Source: JADKAC01 sp964492065 (GTDB lineage: Bacteria > Bacteroidota > Bacteroidia > Chitinophagales > BACL12). From it: DNA of 64,000 bases. The notes under the pieces were generated by a model that was not told where the DNA came from, ran no database searches, and saw only the letters and a program-made list of their open reading frames with translations. The first letter of the stretch is position 1; the number at the start of each line of letters is the position of its first letter. A program made the translations under genes and the position numbers. Positions 34,133-43,439 of the stretch are shown here, one piece after another. The stretch covers positions 1-64,000 of the forward strand of contig CAZBHH010000009.1 in NCBI GenBank assembly GCA_964492065.1, given 5' to 3'.

Positions 34133-34468
34133 TCAGGCTATCCGCAATCCGTTTTGCACCGGGGCATCGGGTTGCAGCAATACCACCTTGCCGTCCGCAT
34201 CAACAGCTCCCAATACCAGGCATTCGGAAAAATAATTGGCTATTTGTTTTACCGGAAAATTTATCACTGCGACAATTTGCCGGCCGGGCAGCGACTCCGG
34301 CAAATAACGATCCGTTATCTGAGCGCTCGACTGTTTTATGCCGTAATCGCCGAAATCAATCGTGAGCTTGTATGCAGGTCGCTTCGCCCTGTCAAAAGCT
34401 TCTGCTCGGATGATTGTCCCCGTCCGGATTTCTATTTTCTCAAAATCGCTGTATTGTATCTGCTCCAT
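34133..34468 (-). CDS. csaA: tRNA-binding domain protein CsaA
   Basis: 111 aa, the full family length. The single OB-fold opens FEKIEIRTGTIIRAEAF, with the family phrase YKLTIDFGDYGIKQSSAQIT and the C-terminal VLLQPDAPVQNGLRIA. CsaA binds tRNA and can act as an export-related chaperone in Bacillus. The gene is convergent with SUI1 (3 bp between stops) and has a 138-bp gap to the divergent lectin protein gene. Confidence 0.92.
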   Translation of the reverse strand: MEQIQYSDFEKIEIRTGTIIRAEAFDRAKRPAYKLTIDFGDYGIKQSSAQITDRYLPESLPGRQIVAVINFPVKQIANYFSECLVLGAVDADGKVVLLQPDAPVQNGLRIA

Positions 34469-34590
34469 GATGCGGCAAATTTAAGACAATCAAATGCCAC
34501 GGCTCTGTCTGATTATCCGGCATTGCGCCCGCCCCACCGCTGAAACAGACTGCAGAAGTGCATTATACAACCTGTTAACCTTACAATATG

Positions 34591-34598
34591 TAATTTCG
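34591..34598 (+). promoter_or_regulatory. Putative -7 element (TTCG variant) for the lectin/CHU_C gene
   Basis: TAATTTCG, one base from consensus, 17 bp before the ATG at 34616. Confidence 0.4.
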
Positions 34599-34615
34599 TA
34601 GTTCATTTGAATGCT

Positions 34616-36418
34616 ATGAATAAGTTCTTGTTATGCGTTATGCTCGGAATTGCAGTTTCGGGCTACGGTCAATTTATACTGAATGGCGATGCAATTGATC
34701 TGGGCGATGGGTGTATTCAGTTGACTGAAGAGATAACAAATCAGGCGGGCTCGGTATGGTATGATACGCTTATCAGCCTTGAAAATGATTTCAACGTGGA
34801 TTTTTATATCAATCTCGGCAGTCTCGATGCGGGAGGCGCCGACGGGATTGCCTTTGTTTTGCAACCGGTGAGCACAGGGCTGGGTTCATCCGGCGGCGGT
34901 ATCGGGTACGAAGGCATTGAACCTTCTATCGACGTGGAATTCGACACCTGGCAAAATGCCGAAAAAAATGATCCGGTGTATGATCATGTGAGTATCATGC
35001 AGGATGGTGTTCTCGACCACGACGCCGCCACCGCACTCACCGATGCCGTCCAGATAATTGCCGGCGATGACAACGCCGAAGACGGCGATTTTCACAAGGT
35101 GAACATCGTCTGGTCGGCAGCGCTGCAAACCATAACGGTGTTTGTAGATTGCGAACTGCGGGTGTATTACACCGGCGATATCGTTGCGGATATTTTTGAC
35201 GGCGACCCGCTGGTGTACATGGGTTTTACCGCTGCCACCGGCGGCTCTTACAATTATCAGACGGTGTGTTTTAATTACCTCACCGGGTTAGACGCATTGA
35301 GCGATGTGGAGATATGCCCGGGTGATTCAGTACAACTCACAGTGCCGGAGGGATTCACATCCTATCTCTGGCTACCGGATGAGGGAATCAGCGATAACAC
35401 AATAAACAATCCCTATTTTTCACCAGAGGAAACTACCACATATATCGTTACTATTTCCGATGAATGCGGATTTACTATTTCCGACACGGTAACAGTAACG
35501 GTTGAATCGCCAGACTTTTTAGACCTGGGACCCGATATGTCTCTTTGCGAAGGTCAGAGCTATACGTTTAATGCATTTACCGCCGGCGCCGACAGCTACC
35601 TGTGGAGTACGGGTTCAATGTTGCCGACACTCACCATTACCGAAGCCGGCGAATGGTGGTGCGAAGTGGCAGTCGGAAATTGCGTTGACAGAGACACCGT
35701 AGCCGCCATTTATTTCCCGGGTCCGGTAATAGACTTTGGCCCGGATACGACGGTATGCGGCATCGGCGAGACCATATTGCTCGATGCAACCACACCCGGC
35801 GCCGATTATCTGTGGCAGGACGGAAGTACCGGCCCAACATTTTTAATTACCATTGACGGATTGTATTACGTAACCGTTACCCTGGGCGGTTGCCAGGATA
35901 AAGATTCTTTGGCCGTAAACTACAGCACCTACCCAACTGTAAACCTCGGTAAAGATTTCGGCCTTTGCCCCGAGCAGATCGTCGAATTGTACGCCGGCCC
36001 GAATACCTTCCTGTACGAATGGAACGATGGCTCTACTTCAAATACGCTTTCAATCTCCGAAATCGGCACCTACTGGGTAGATGTGAACTCCAACGGCTGT
36101 GTTACCCGCGACAGTATTACGGTGGTTGCCGACCCTTGTCTATGTGAAATTATTGTACCCAATGCATTTACGCCAAACGGCGACGGTGTTAACGACAAAT
36201 TCAAACAACTGGATTGCAACACGCTCAACAATTTCAGTATGCGCATTTATAACCGATGGGGAGAGTTGATGTTTGAAACCGCCGATTACAATGACGGATG
36301 GGATGGCACTTTTGAAGGCAGTGAATGCGAAATGGGCTCTTATGTGTACGTCATTGATTACGCCATACCCGAAGGCGAGAGCGGTCGCAAATCGGGCAGC
36401 TTTGTCCTGGTGCGATAA
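34616..36418 (+). CDS. Secreted L-type lectin-like protein with CHU_C (T9SS type B) domain
   Basis: 600 aa from the ATG at 34616, where the signal peptide (MNKFLLCVMLGIAVSGYGQ) begins; an in-frame TTG sits three codons earlier. The first domain (about 20-220) looks like a legume/L-type lectin: GADGIAFVLQ, GIGYEGIEPSIDVEFDTWQN, HKVNIVWS and MGFTAATGG. Four Ig/PKD-like modules of about 75 aa follow, each opening DVEICPGDSVQL or LGPDMSLCEGQ type and containing YLW.(D)GST. The end is a CHU_C domain (NAFTPNGDGVNDKF, MRIYNRWGELMFE, GTFEGSECEMGSYVYVI). It is probably a surface glycan-binding adhesin exported by T9SS. Confidence 0.9.
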   Translation: MNKFLLCVMLGIAVSGYGQFILNGDAIDLGDGCIQLTEEITNQAGSVWYDTLISLENDFNVDFYINLGSLDAGGADGIAFVLQPVSTGLGSSGGGIGYEGIEPSIDVEFDTWQNAEKNDPVYDHVSIMQDGVLDHDAATALTDAVQIIAGDDNAEDGDFHKVNIVWSAALQTITVFVDCELRVYYTGDIVADIFDGDPLVYMGFTAATGGSYNYQTVCFNYLTGLDALSDVEICPGDSVQLTVPEGFTSYLWLPDEGISDNTINNPYFSPEETTTYIVTISDECGFTISDTVTVTVESPDFLDLGPDMSLCEGQSYTFNAFTAGADSYLWSTGSMLPTLTITEAGEWWCEVAVGNCVDRDTVAAIYFPGPVIDFGPDTTVCGIGETILLDATTPGADYLWQDGSTGPTFLITIDGLYYVTVTLGGCQDKDSLAVNYSTYPTVNLGKDFGLCPEQIVELYAGPNTFLYEWNDGSTSNTLSISEIGTYWVDVNSNGCVTRDSITVVADPCLCEIIVPNAFTPNGDGVNDKFKQLDCNTLNNFSMRIYNRWGELMFETADYNDGWDGTFEGSECEMGSYVYVIDYAIPEGESGRKSGSFVLVR

Positions 36419-36653
36419 ATTTACTGCGGCAAGTACACCGGATAAAAATGTATATTTCTGTATTTCCCCCACTGGGATTTCGGATCCCCGCATTGCAGCA
36501 ATGTTATATCACCCTGGTGCACACGGCGGCGTAACGGCGGGAAAGTGATTACCGTCAATACCTTCGGTACATAATATTAACGGCGACGCATTTTTCTCTA
36601 CATATTGTGAATAAAAATTCATGGTAACGGATTTGATAGCGGCATCAAATTCT

Positions 36654-36661
36654 TAAATTCG
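36654..36661 (+). promoter_or_regulatory. Putative -7 element (TTCG variant) for dnaE
   Basis: TAAATTCG, 28 bp upstream of the dnaE ATG. No strong -33 element was identified. Confidence 0.35.
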
Positions 36662-36689
36662 TAGCTGTGAAACAAGAACCTGTTGCAGC

Positions 36690-39600
36690 ATGAAATTCTC
36701 GCATCTACACGTACATACCCAATATTCGCTCTTAGACGGCGCATCGGCTATTCCCGCGTTATATGCCAAGGCTGTTTCCGACAATATGCCCGCCCTCGCC
36801 ATTACCGATCACGGCAATATGTTTGGCGTTTTTCAATTTGTGGCCGAGGCGCAGAAACATAAAAATGCAGACGGCACACTCAAGGTAAAGCCAATCGTCG
36901 GCTGCGAATTTTATGTAGTTGAAAACCGGCACCGCCAAAGTTTTACCCGCGAAGAAAAAGATATGCGATATCACCAGGTGCTTCTGGCAAAAAACGAAAC
37001 TGGCTACCGCAACCTGATGAAATTGTGTTCACTCGGATTTATCGAAGGCAATTACGGAAAATATCCCCGCATCGACAAAGAATTAATTGAAAAGTACAAT
37101 GAGGGATTAATCGCAACAACCTGCTGCCTGGCGGCTGAAGTGCCAAGAGCTATCCTGCGCAAAACCGAAAGCGAAGCCGAAGAGATTTTTAAATGGTGGC
37201 TGAACATCTTCGGCGAAGATTATTATATCGAATTACAGCGGCACGACATTGCCGATCAGCAGAAAGTAAATGCCGTATTAATACAATGGGCAAAAAAATA
37301 CAAGGTCAAAACGATAGCCACCAACGACGTACACTACGTAGAACAGGCGGATGCAAACGCCCATGATATTTTATTGTGCATCAATACGGGTGAAAAACAA
37401 TCCACGCCGAAATCCAAAGACGTAAGCGATGTAAGCGAATCGGTGAACAGAGGAACCCGGTTTGCATTTAACAACGATCAATACTATTTCAAAACAAAAC
37501 GGGAAATGGAAGCGCTGTTTGCCGACACGCCGGAATCGCTTGACAACACCAATGAGATAGTCGATAAAGTGGAATTGCTGAACCTGCATAAAGATATACT
37601 GCTCCCCCACTTTCAGTTGCCAAAGGGTTACGACGATCAGGATGCCTATCTCGCTCATATCACCTATGAGGGCGCCAAAAAGCGATATAAAGAAATTACA
37701 CCGGAAATTGATGAGCGCCTGCAGTTTGAATTGTTCACCATTAAGACGATGGGCTTTGCGGGATACTTTCTCATCGTCGCCGACTTCATCAATTACGGCA
37801 AAGACATCGGCGTATTTGTCGGGCCGGGGCGGGGCTCTGCCGCCGGTTCCGCAGTGGCCTATTGCATCGGCATCACCAATATTGATCCGATTAAATACGA
37901 CCTGTTGTTCGAACGATTTTTGAACCCCGACCGCAAGACTATGCCCGATATAGATACCGACTTCGAGGATGAAGGGCGGCAGCGTGTCATAGACTACGTG
38001 GTGGAGAAGTACGGCAAAATGCAGGTGGCGCAATTAATTACCTACGGCACTATGGCTGCAAAAAGCAGTATCAAGGACGTAGCACGTGTCCTGGACCTGC
38101 CATTGGCCGAAGCAAACTTCCTGGCCAAATGCGTTCCCGACCGGCCCGGAACCAATCTCAACCGGATTCTGCTGGCGCCTTTAACCGGAGAAAACAGCCT
38201 GGCCGCCAAAGAAAACCTATCTGCCGACGATATGGCACAGGTAAAACAACTGCGCAAAATCCATGAAGGCAATGATCTGCAGGCAACCGTATTGAAAGAA
38301 GCCTTAAAACTGGAAGGCTCTGTGCGCAACACCGGCATCCACGCCGCTGGCATCATTATCGCCCCGAAAGACCTCACCGATTTAATTCCGATTGCCACGG
38401 CTAAAGATTCGAATCTGTACGTTACCCAATACGAAGGCGATTATATCGAAAGTGCCGGCGTAATAAAAATGGATTTTCTGGGCCTGAAAACCCTATCCAT
38501 TTTAAAGACAGCGTTAAAACTGATAAAAGAAAATCACGATGACGCCATAGACCTCGATAATCTGCCGTTAGACGACACCGCCACTTTTGAATTGTTCCAA
38601 CGTGCCGAGACAAATGGCATCTTTCAGTTTGAATCTGCGGGTATGCAGAAATATCTGAAGGAATTAAAGCCGGATAAATTTGATGACCTGATTGCGATGA
38701 ATGCACTTTACCGCCCCGGGCCAATGGACAATATCACCAGCTTTATCGCCAGAAAGCAGGGTAGGGAAAAAATTACCTACGACATCGCCGACATGCAGGA
38801 ATTGCTGGAAGACACTTATGGAATAACGGTGTACCAGGAACAGGTGATGCTGCTGTCGCAGAAATTGGCGGGATTCACCAAAGGGCAGGCAGATAAATTG
38901 CGCAAGGCTATGGGGAAAAAGAAGCGCAAGGAGCTGGATGAAATGAAGGGCATTTTCATGGAGGGATGCAAACAAAAAAATTACCCCGAAAAAGTTTGCG
39001 AAAAAATCTGGACCGATTGGGAGGCATTTGCGCAATACGCATTTAATAAATCGCACTCGACGGGATACGCATTGATTGCCTACCAGACAGCTTATTTAAA
39101 AGCGCATTACCCGGCCGAATATATGAGCGCCGTACTTACGCATAATATGTCGGCAATAGATAAGGTGAGTTTCTTTATCGAAGAGTGCCGGCGCATGGAT
39201 ATCCCCGTACTGGGCCCCGATATCAACGAGAGCCATTTGAATTTTTCGGTAAATACTAAAGGGCAAATCCGGTTTGGTTTAGCAGCCATAAAAGGACTGG
39301 GATTGACAGCGGTAAATGCGCTGATAGAAGAGCGGCAGGAAAACGGCATTTTTAAAAACATCTTCGATCTGGTGCGCCGTGTCAACCTGCGCACTGTAAA
39401 CAAAAAATCACTCGAATCGCTCGTTCTTGCCGGTGCATTGGACGGGTTCGGCATACACCGTGCCGCCTATTTGGAAACGATTCCCGGCAATACGCATAAC
39501 CTGGTGGAGGCATCCATCAAATACGGCAGCAATTTTAAAAACGGCGTAGTCAATGAGCAGCCTACATTATTCGGCGAATTCGCATCCATCGAAGTGGCCG

Positions 39601-40271
39601 AACCGGCAATCCCCGAAATACCCGAATGGACACTCATCGACAAGCTTAAAAAAGAACTGGAAGTCTGCGGTATGTATCTCAGCGGCCATCCGTTGGATGA
39701 ACAGCGCATAGAAATTGAAGCGCTGCGCACCTGTACCATCCGGGAAATTTCAAAATACATCGACCAGCACATTGCAATCATCGGACTGGTCAGCGGATCG
39801 GTAACACGTACGAGTAAAAACGGTGAGAAATTTATCATTTTCAACATCGAAGATTATTCCGATACGATTGAATGCGCCCTGTTCCGAGAGCAGTACGTGC
39901 GATTTAAGCATTACGTGGAAGAACCGGGCTATATCGTCTGTGTCAAGGCAAATGTAAAGCACAGCTACCGCGACAAGGAGAAATTAGAATTGCGTGTAAC
40001 CGAAATAGCATTACTCAGCCAGGTACGGGATAACCAGAAACTAAAAGTGATGTTGACAGTGCCGTTGCAGTCGGTAAACCGGGATTTTATCACTAAAATG
40101 GGCGCCCTGATCCAACAGCACCCCGGCAAAGACAGCGTGGTGTTGAAAGTCAGCGACGGACAGTGCGATCTGAATTTCAGGTCGTCCAACGGATCGGTGC
40201 ATATCAACAGGCAACTGATAAAGGCAATGCAGCAATTGGGTGGCAACGAGGTAACAGTTATGCGAGGTTGA
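36690..40271 (+). CDS. dnaE: DNA polymerase III alpha subunit
   Basis: 1193 aa, full length for the replicative DnaE type. The PHP domain opens FSHLHVHTQYSLLDGASAI. The catalytic palm carries GPGRGSAAGSAVAY and the metal-binding Asp pair in PDIDTDFEDEGR (about 415-426). The fingers and tandem HhH region include RPGPMDNI and YQEQVMLLSQKLAGFTKGQAD. A C-terminal OB-fold (HIAIIGLVSG...FIIFNIED) and tail follow. PHP metal His residues at the start are intact, so a proofreading-like activity is possible. It is a single gene, followed 79 bp later by trxA. Confidence 0.96.
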   Translation: MKFSHLHVHTQYSLLDGASAIPALYAKAVSDNMPALAITDHGNMFGVFQFVAEAQKHKNADGTLKVKPIVGCEFYVVENRHRQSFTREEKDMRYHQVLLAKNETGYRNLMKLCSLGFIEGNYGKYPRIDKELIEKYNEGLIATTCCLAAEVPRAILRKTESEAEEIFKWWLNIFGEDYYIELQRHDIADQQKVNAVLIQWAKKYKVKTIATNDVHYVEQADANAHDILLCINTGEKQSTPKSKDVSDVSESVNRGTRFAFNNDQYYFKTKREMEALFADTPESLDNTNEIVDKVELLNLHKDILLPHFQLPKGYDDQDAYLAHITYEGAKKRYKEITPEIDERLQFELFTIKTMGFAGYFLIVADFINYGKDIGVFVGPGRGSAAGSAVAYCIGITNIDPIKYDLLFERFLNPDRKTMPDIDTDFEDEGRQRVIDYVVEKYGKMQVAQLITYGTMAAKSSIKDVARVLDLPLAEANFLAKCVPDRPGTNLNRILLAPLTGENSLAAKENLSADDMAQVKQLRKIHEGNDLQATVLKEALKLEGSVRNTGIHAAGIIIAPKDLTDLIPIATAKDSNLYVTQYEGDYIESAGVIKMDFLGLKTLSILKTALKLIKENHDDAIDLDNLPLDDTATFELFQRAETNGIFQFESAGMQKYLKELKPDKFDDLIAMNALYRPGPMDNITSFIARKQGREKITYDIADMQELLEDTYGITVYQEQVMLLSQKLAGFTKGQADKLRKAMGKKKRKELDEMKGIFMEGCKQKNYPEKVCEKIWTDWEAFAQYAFNKSHSTGYALIAYQTAYLKAHYPAEYMSAVLTHNMSAIDKVSFFIEECRRMDIPVLGPDINESHLNFSVNTKGQIRFGLAAIKGLGLTAVNALIEERQENGIFKNIFDLVRRVNLRTVNKKSLESLVLAGALDGFGIHRAAYLETIPGNTHNLVEASIKYGSNFKNGVVNEQPTLFGEFASIEVAEPAIPEIPEWTLIDKLKKELEVCGMYLSGHPLDEQRIEIEALRTCTIREISKYIDQHIAIIGLVSGSVTRTSKNGEKFIIFNIEDYSDTIECALFREQYVRFKHYVEEPGYIVCVKANVKHSYRDKEKLELRVTEIALLSQVRDNQKLKVMLTVPLQSVNRDFITKMGALIQQHPGKDSVVLKVSDGQCDLNFRSSNGSVHINRQLIKAMQQLGGNEVTVMRG

Positions 40272-40272
40272 T

Positions 40273-40280
40273 TACCTTTG
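40273..40280 (+). promoter_or_regulatory. -7 promoter element for trxA
   Basis: TACCTTTG, an exact TAnnTTTG box just after the dnaE stop, gives a leader of about 65 nt before the trxA ATG at 40351. Confidence 0.5.
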
Positions 40281-40350
40281 CAACGGAACTTTAAACGGCG
40301 TGATGTGTTTATGGAATTACTCATTTTAAAAATTTATTAAATATTTAATT

Positions 40351-40668
40351 ATGGCTTTAGAATTTACCGATGCTAACTTCAAAGAAGTAGTGCTGGACAG
40401 CGACAAATTATCCATTGTCGATTTTTGGGCGGAATGGTGCGGCCCCTGCCGTGTCGTAGGCCCGATCGTGGAAGAACTTGCAAAAGATTACGAAGGGAAA
40501 ATCAATGTGGGCAAACTGAATGTTGACTTTAACGCAAACGTGAGTCAGCAATACGGCATCCGCAATATCCCCACCATTTTGTTTATCAAAAATGGCGAAG
40601 TGGTTGACAAGCAGGTAGGCGCTGTTCCTAAAAGTGTTCTGGAGGCGAAGATTAAACAACATATCTGA
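40351..40668 (+). CDS. trxA: Thioredoxin
   Basis: 105 aa. It is a cytosolic dithiol-disulfide oxidoreductase. The active site Cys30-Gly-Pro-Cys33 lies in FWAEWCGPCRVVGPI, the cis-Pro is in IRNIPTILF, and the buried Asp is in IVDFWA. Length and motifs are fully canonical. A good terminator follows at 40692-40725. Confidence 0.96.
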   Translation: MALEFTDANFKEVVLDSDKLSIVDFWAEWCGPCRVVGPIVEELAKDYEGKINVGKLNVDFNANVSQQYGIRNIPTILFIKNGEVVDKQVGAVPKSVLEAKIKQHI

Positions 40669-40691
40669 TTTTAATTGCATTCACGAAATAA

Positions 40692-40725
40692 AGAAGCCTT
40701 CCTGCGTTGTAAGAAGGCTTTTTTT
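40692..40725 (+). terminator. Rho-independent terminator after trxA
   Basis: AAGCCTTC (40694-40701) pairs with GAAGGCTT (40713-40720) over an 11-nt loop, followed by a T-run to 40725. Confidence 0.88.
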
Positions 40726-40733
40726 GTTGAACG

Positions 40734-41669
40734 ATGGTATCGCCGTTAATAACCATGCAGGACATACGCCGGGTGGAGAACCTGGAGTTTCTCGCACGCC
40801 AGGTGGTGGAGGGGTTTTTCCTCGGCTTGCACAAAAGCCCGTTTCACGGTTTCTCTGTGGAATTTGCCGAACACCGCATTTACAACCCCGGCGAATCGGT
40901 GCGCCATGTGGATTGGAAAGTTTATGGCAGAACTGACCGCATGTACACCAAAAAGTTTGAAGAAGAGACCAACCTGCGCTGCCAGGTAGTCATCGACGCT
41001 TCTTCCAGTATGTACTACCCCGAACCGGATGCCGGACAAACACATGCCGGGTATAATAAATTGCTGTTCTCCGCCGTTTGCGCAAGCGCCCTGATTTATT
41101 TGTTGAAAATGCAGAGAGACGCCGCCGGGCTATCGATATTTGCCGATGCAATATTACTGCATACCAAGGCCGGCTCCAGCAATGTGCATCATAAATTGCT
41201 ACAATCGCAACTGGAACAATTCATCGGTAAACGCAGCCGTAATGTAACGACGCAGGCGGCGAAAAGCCTCCATCAGTTAGCCGAAAGCCTCCACCGGCGA
41301 AGTCTTGTAATTATCTTCAGCGATATGTTCGACAGCGCCGAAAACCCCGATGATTTATTCTCTGCCTTACAACACCTGAAATACAATAAACACGAAGTGA
41401 TTTTATTTCACGTCATCGATAAGCGCAAAGAAATTGATTTCGCATTCGACAACCGGCCTTATGTGTTTATCGATATGGAGACGGGTGAAAAAGTAAAACT
41501 GCGCAGCAATGAAGTGAAGAGCCGCTACGCCGAACAGATGCAACTGTTCCTGAAACAATTGCAATTGCGCTGCCATCAATACCAGATCGATTTCATCGCG
41601 GCGGATATCAATAAGGATTTCAAGCAAATTCTGCTGCCTTACCTGGTGAAGCGCATGAAGATGAAATGA
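40734..41669 (+). CDS. DUF58 domain protein (vWA-like)
   Basis: 311 aa (ATG at 40755, MQDIRRVENL, is an equally good start). The DUF58 signature FAEHRIYNPGESVRHVDWKVYGRTDRMYTKKFEEE is present in pieces at about 43-78. It is followed by a vWA-type segment with a MIDAS-like VVIDASSSMYY (near 88). DUF58 proteins usually work with a MoxR AAA+ ATPase and other vWA proteins in envelope or complex assembly. Here no moxR gene is adjacent, so the partner must lie elsewhere. It starts 8 bp after the trxA terminator. Confidence 0.88.
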   Translation: MVSPLITMQDIRRVENLEFLARQVVEGFFLGLHKSPFHGFSVEFAEHRIYNPGESVRHVDWKVYGRTDRMYTKKFEEETNLRCQVVIDASSSMYYPEPDAGQTHAGYNKLLFSAVCASALIYLLKMQRDAAGLSIFADAILLHTKAGSSNVHHKLLQSQLEQFIGKRSRNVTTQAAKSLHQLAESLHRRSLVIIFSDMFDSAENPDDLFSALQHLKYNKHEVILFHVIDKRKEIDFAFDNRPYVFIDMETGEKVKLRSNEVKSRYAEQMQLFLKQLQLRCHQYQIDFIAADINKDFKQILLPYLVKRMKMK

Positions 41670-41809
41670 TGCATTCCTCGCCTTGCTAAGGCAGGTCACC
41701 GGGTTCAGCCGCTGCGTATTCAAGCAATTCGCACTCCTACCCTCCCGTTACAAGTGTTAACTTCCATGATGTTTTTTACAAATTCCCCGCCATTTATATT
41801 GCATTTTTT

Positions 41810-41817
41810 TAACTTTG
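41810..41817 (+). promoter_or_regulatory. -7 promoter element for the exported esterase
   Basis: TAACTTTG, an exact match, ends 5 bp before the ATG at 41823, so the transcript would be leaderless or nearly so. Confidence 0.5.
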
Positions 41818-41822
41818 AAAAA

Positions 41823-42974
41823 ATGAATAAAACAATTACCGCATTACTCCTCATCAGCCTTGCAATTGTTCCTACGGTGCAGGCACAGATTTCCTACAGC
41901 ACGAGCATTGTCGCCGATGGAATAACCCGCAGTTACAGGGTGTATGTTCCAGCGATATATGACGGCTCCACGCCGGTACCATTAGTATTTAACCTCCACG
42001 GCTACACTTCCAATGCTGTCGAACAGGAGATGTACGGCGATTTCCGGCCAATTGCCGACACCGCCAATTTCATAATTGTATGCCCGAATGGCACCGATGA
42101 TGCTACGGGCGTCCGGTTCTGGAATTGCCTGGGCGCAGATAATGTCGGAGTGGACGATGTCCATTTTATATCCCTGCTTATCGACACCCTGTCTGCAGAA
42201 TACAACATCGATGCAACGAGAATTTATTCCACCGGCATGAGCAATGGCGGCTTTATGAGCTATACACTCGCAGGCGAATTGGGCGACCGCATAGCTGCCG
42301 TTGCCTCTGTGTGCGGCAGTATCACGTACGACAGGTTTCCCGCCATTATGCCCACCCATCCGACACCCGTCATGGAAATTCACGGCACGGCGGATTTCAC
42401 TATTCCTTACGACGGCTTCCTGATATTTATGCCCGTGGAAGCGGTATTGGATTATTGGATTGAGTTTAACAATTGCGATTCGGTTCCCGAAATCATTGAG
42501 GTCCCGGATATCAGCCCCGGTGATGGATGTACCGCTACCCATTATATATATTCAGGCGGCGCCAACAATACCCGTGTTGAGCTATTTAAAATTAACGGCG
42601 GCGGTCATACCTGGCCGGGATCGCCGATCATAATTGGCGTTACTAACCAGGACATAAATGCGAGCCTGGAAATATGGCGGTTCTTTTTGCGCTACAGCCT
42701 CGATGCATTAACCGCTATTCCGGAATCCTCCTTTGAAACCGCCGATTTGCGCATTACGCCCAATCCTGTGAAATCGGAATGTACTATTGCTGCCGACAAT
42801 GCCCGGCTCGGCGAGGTGCGCCTGTTTGATATGCAGGGCGCCTGTGTATTTGCGGACTATTCCAATGCGACAGATGTGAAGACAATAGATCTGCAAAACC
42901 TGGCGCCGGGAATGTACACACTGATGTGCAAGGTAAACGGCCGGTATCAATTTGAAAAAATTATCCGGCAATAA
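41823..42974 (+). CDS. Exported PHB-depolymerase-like esterase with T9SS type A sorting domain
   Basis: 383 aa from the ATG at 41823, where the signal peptide (MNKTITALLLISLAIVPTVQAQ) begins; the open frame upstream to 41754 is not supported. The catalytic domain is of the LpqC/poly(3-hydroxybutyrate) depolymerase type. LVFNLHGYTSNA carries the oxyanion region, Ser is in STGMSNGGFMSY, Asp in IHGTADFTIPYDG and His in INGGGHTWPGSP. The last 70 residues are a type A sorting domain (ITPNPVKSECTI, LFDMQGACVF, LAPGMYTLMCKV, EKIIRQ). It probably hydrolyses polyester, feruloyl or acetyl-glycan esters outside the cell; the substrate is open. Confidence 0.9.
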   Translation: MNKTITALLLISLAIVPTVQAQISYSTSIVADGITRSYRVYVPAIYDGSTPVPLVFNLHGYTSNAVEQEMYGDFRPIADTANFIIVCPNGTDDATGVRFWNCLGADNVGVDDVHFISLLIDTLSAEYNIDATRIYSTGMSNGGFMSYTLAGELGDRIAAVASVCGSITYDRFPAIMPTHPTPVMEIHGTADFTIPYDGFLIFMPVEAVLDYWIEFNNCDSVPEIIEVPDISPGDGCTATHYIYSGGANNTRVELFKINGGGHTWPGSPIIIGVTNQDINASLEIWRFFLRYSLDALTAIPESSFETADLRITPNPVKSECTIAADNARLGEVRLFDMQGACVFADYSNATDVKTIDLQNLAPGMYTLMCKVNGRYQFEKIIRQ

Positions 42975-43439
42975 TGCTGCGCTGACATGTTGAAACTCTC
43001 CGGCAGCTTAGGCTTGCATTTACTAACAGCACATTTTTAATTTGTATGCTTAACCGGTTGTTTTTTAACAGCACACAAGGGAAATTTGCAATTTACACCG
43101 GATGACAACGGCGGACACGAGACAATCCCGACCTGTATTTTTTATTTCTTACTATATGCCGTATAGCTGCAGGACTATCTAAATCCAATGTTATAATTTT
43201 TTTACATTTTATATTTTTCAATGCAGTGTAAAGGACTATGAAATTGAAATTACTCATTGGCTTTTTTTATTTTTGATATATAATGCATTTTGAGTCGAAC
43301 CGCAGTTAACGGCAACTAAAAACCGGAACAAATTGACAATCGCAGGGTGAAACGGCGCCACATGTTGTTTGTCAAAATTTTTAATTGTACCGCACCCGCT
43401 TAACTGCCGGCTATTGATACTTATGGTAAATGTATAATT
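42975..43439. other. Long AT-rich intergenic region with a signal-peptide-like micro-ORF
   Basis: 465 bp with no recognisable gene or RNA. At 43238-43276 a 12-codon frame (MKLKLLIGFFYF, then TGA) looks like the start of a signal peptide. It is preceded by attttatattt (43206-43216) and atgcag (43221-43226). The same two blocks in the same order precede the micro-ORF at 11849. No terminator is seen for the esterase gene. Confidence 0.3.

Noticed and set aside
37371..38033. 220-aa frame antisense to dnaE
   Set aside because: It overlaps the catalytic palm coding sequence of dnaE and has no recognisable domain.
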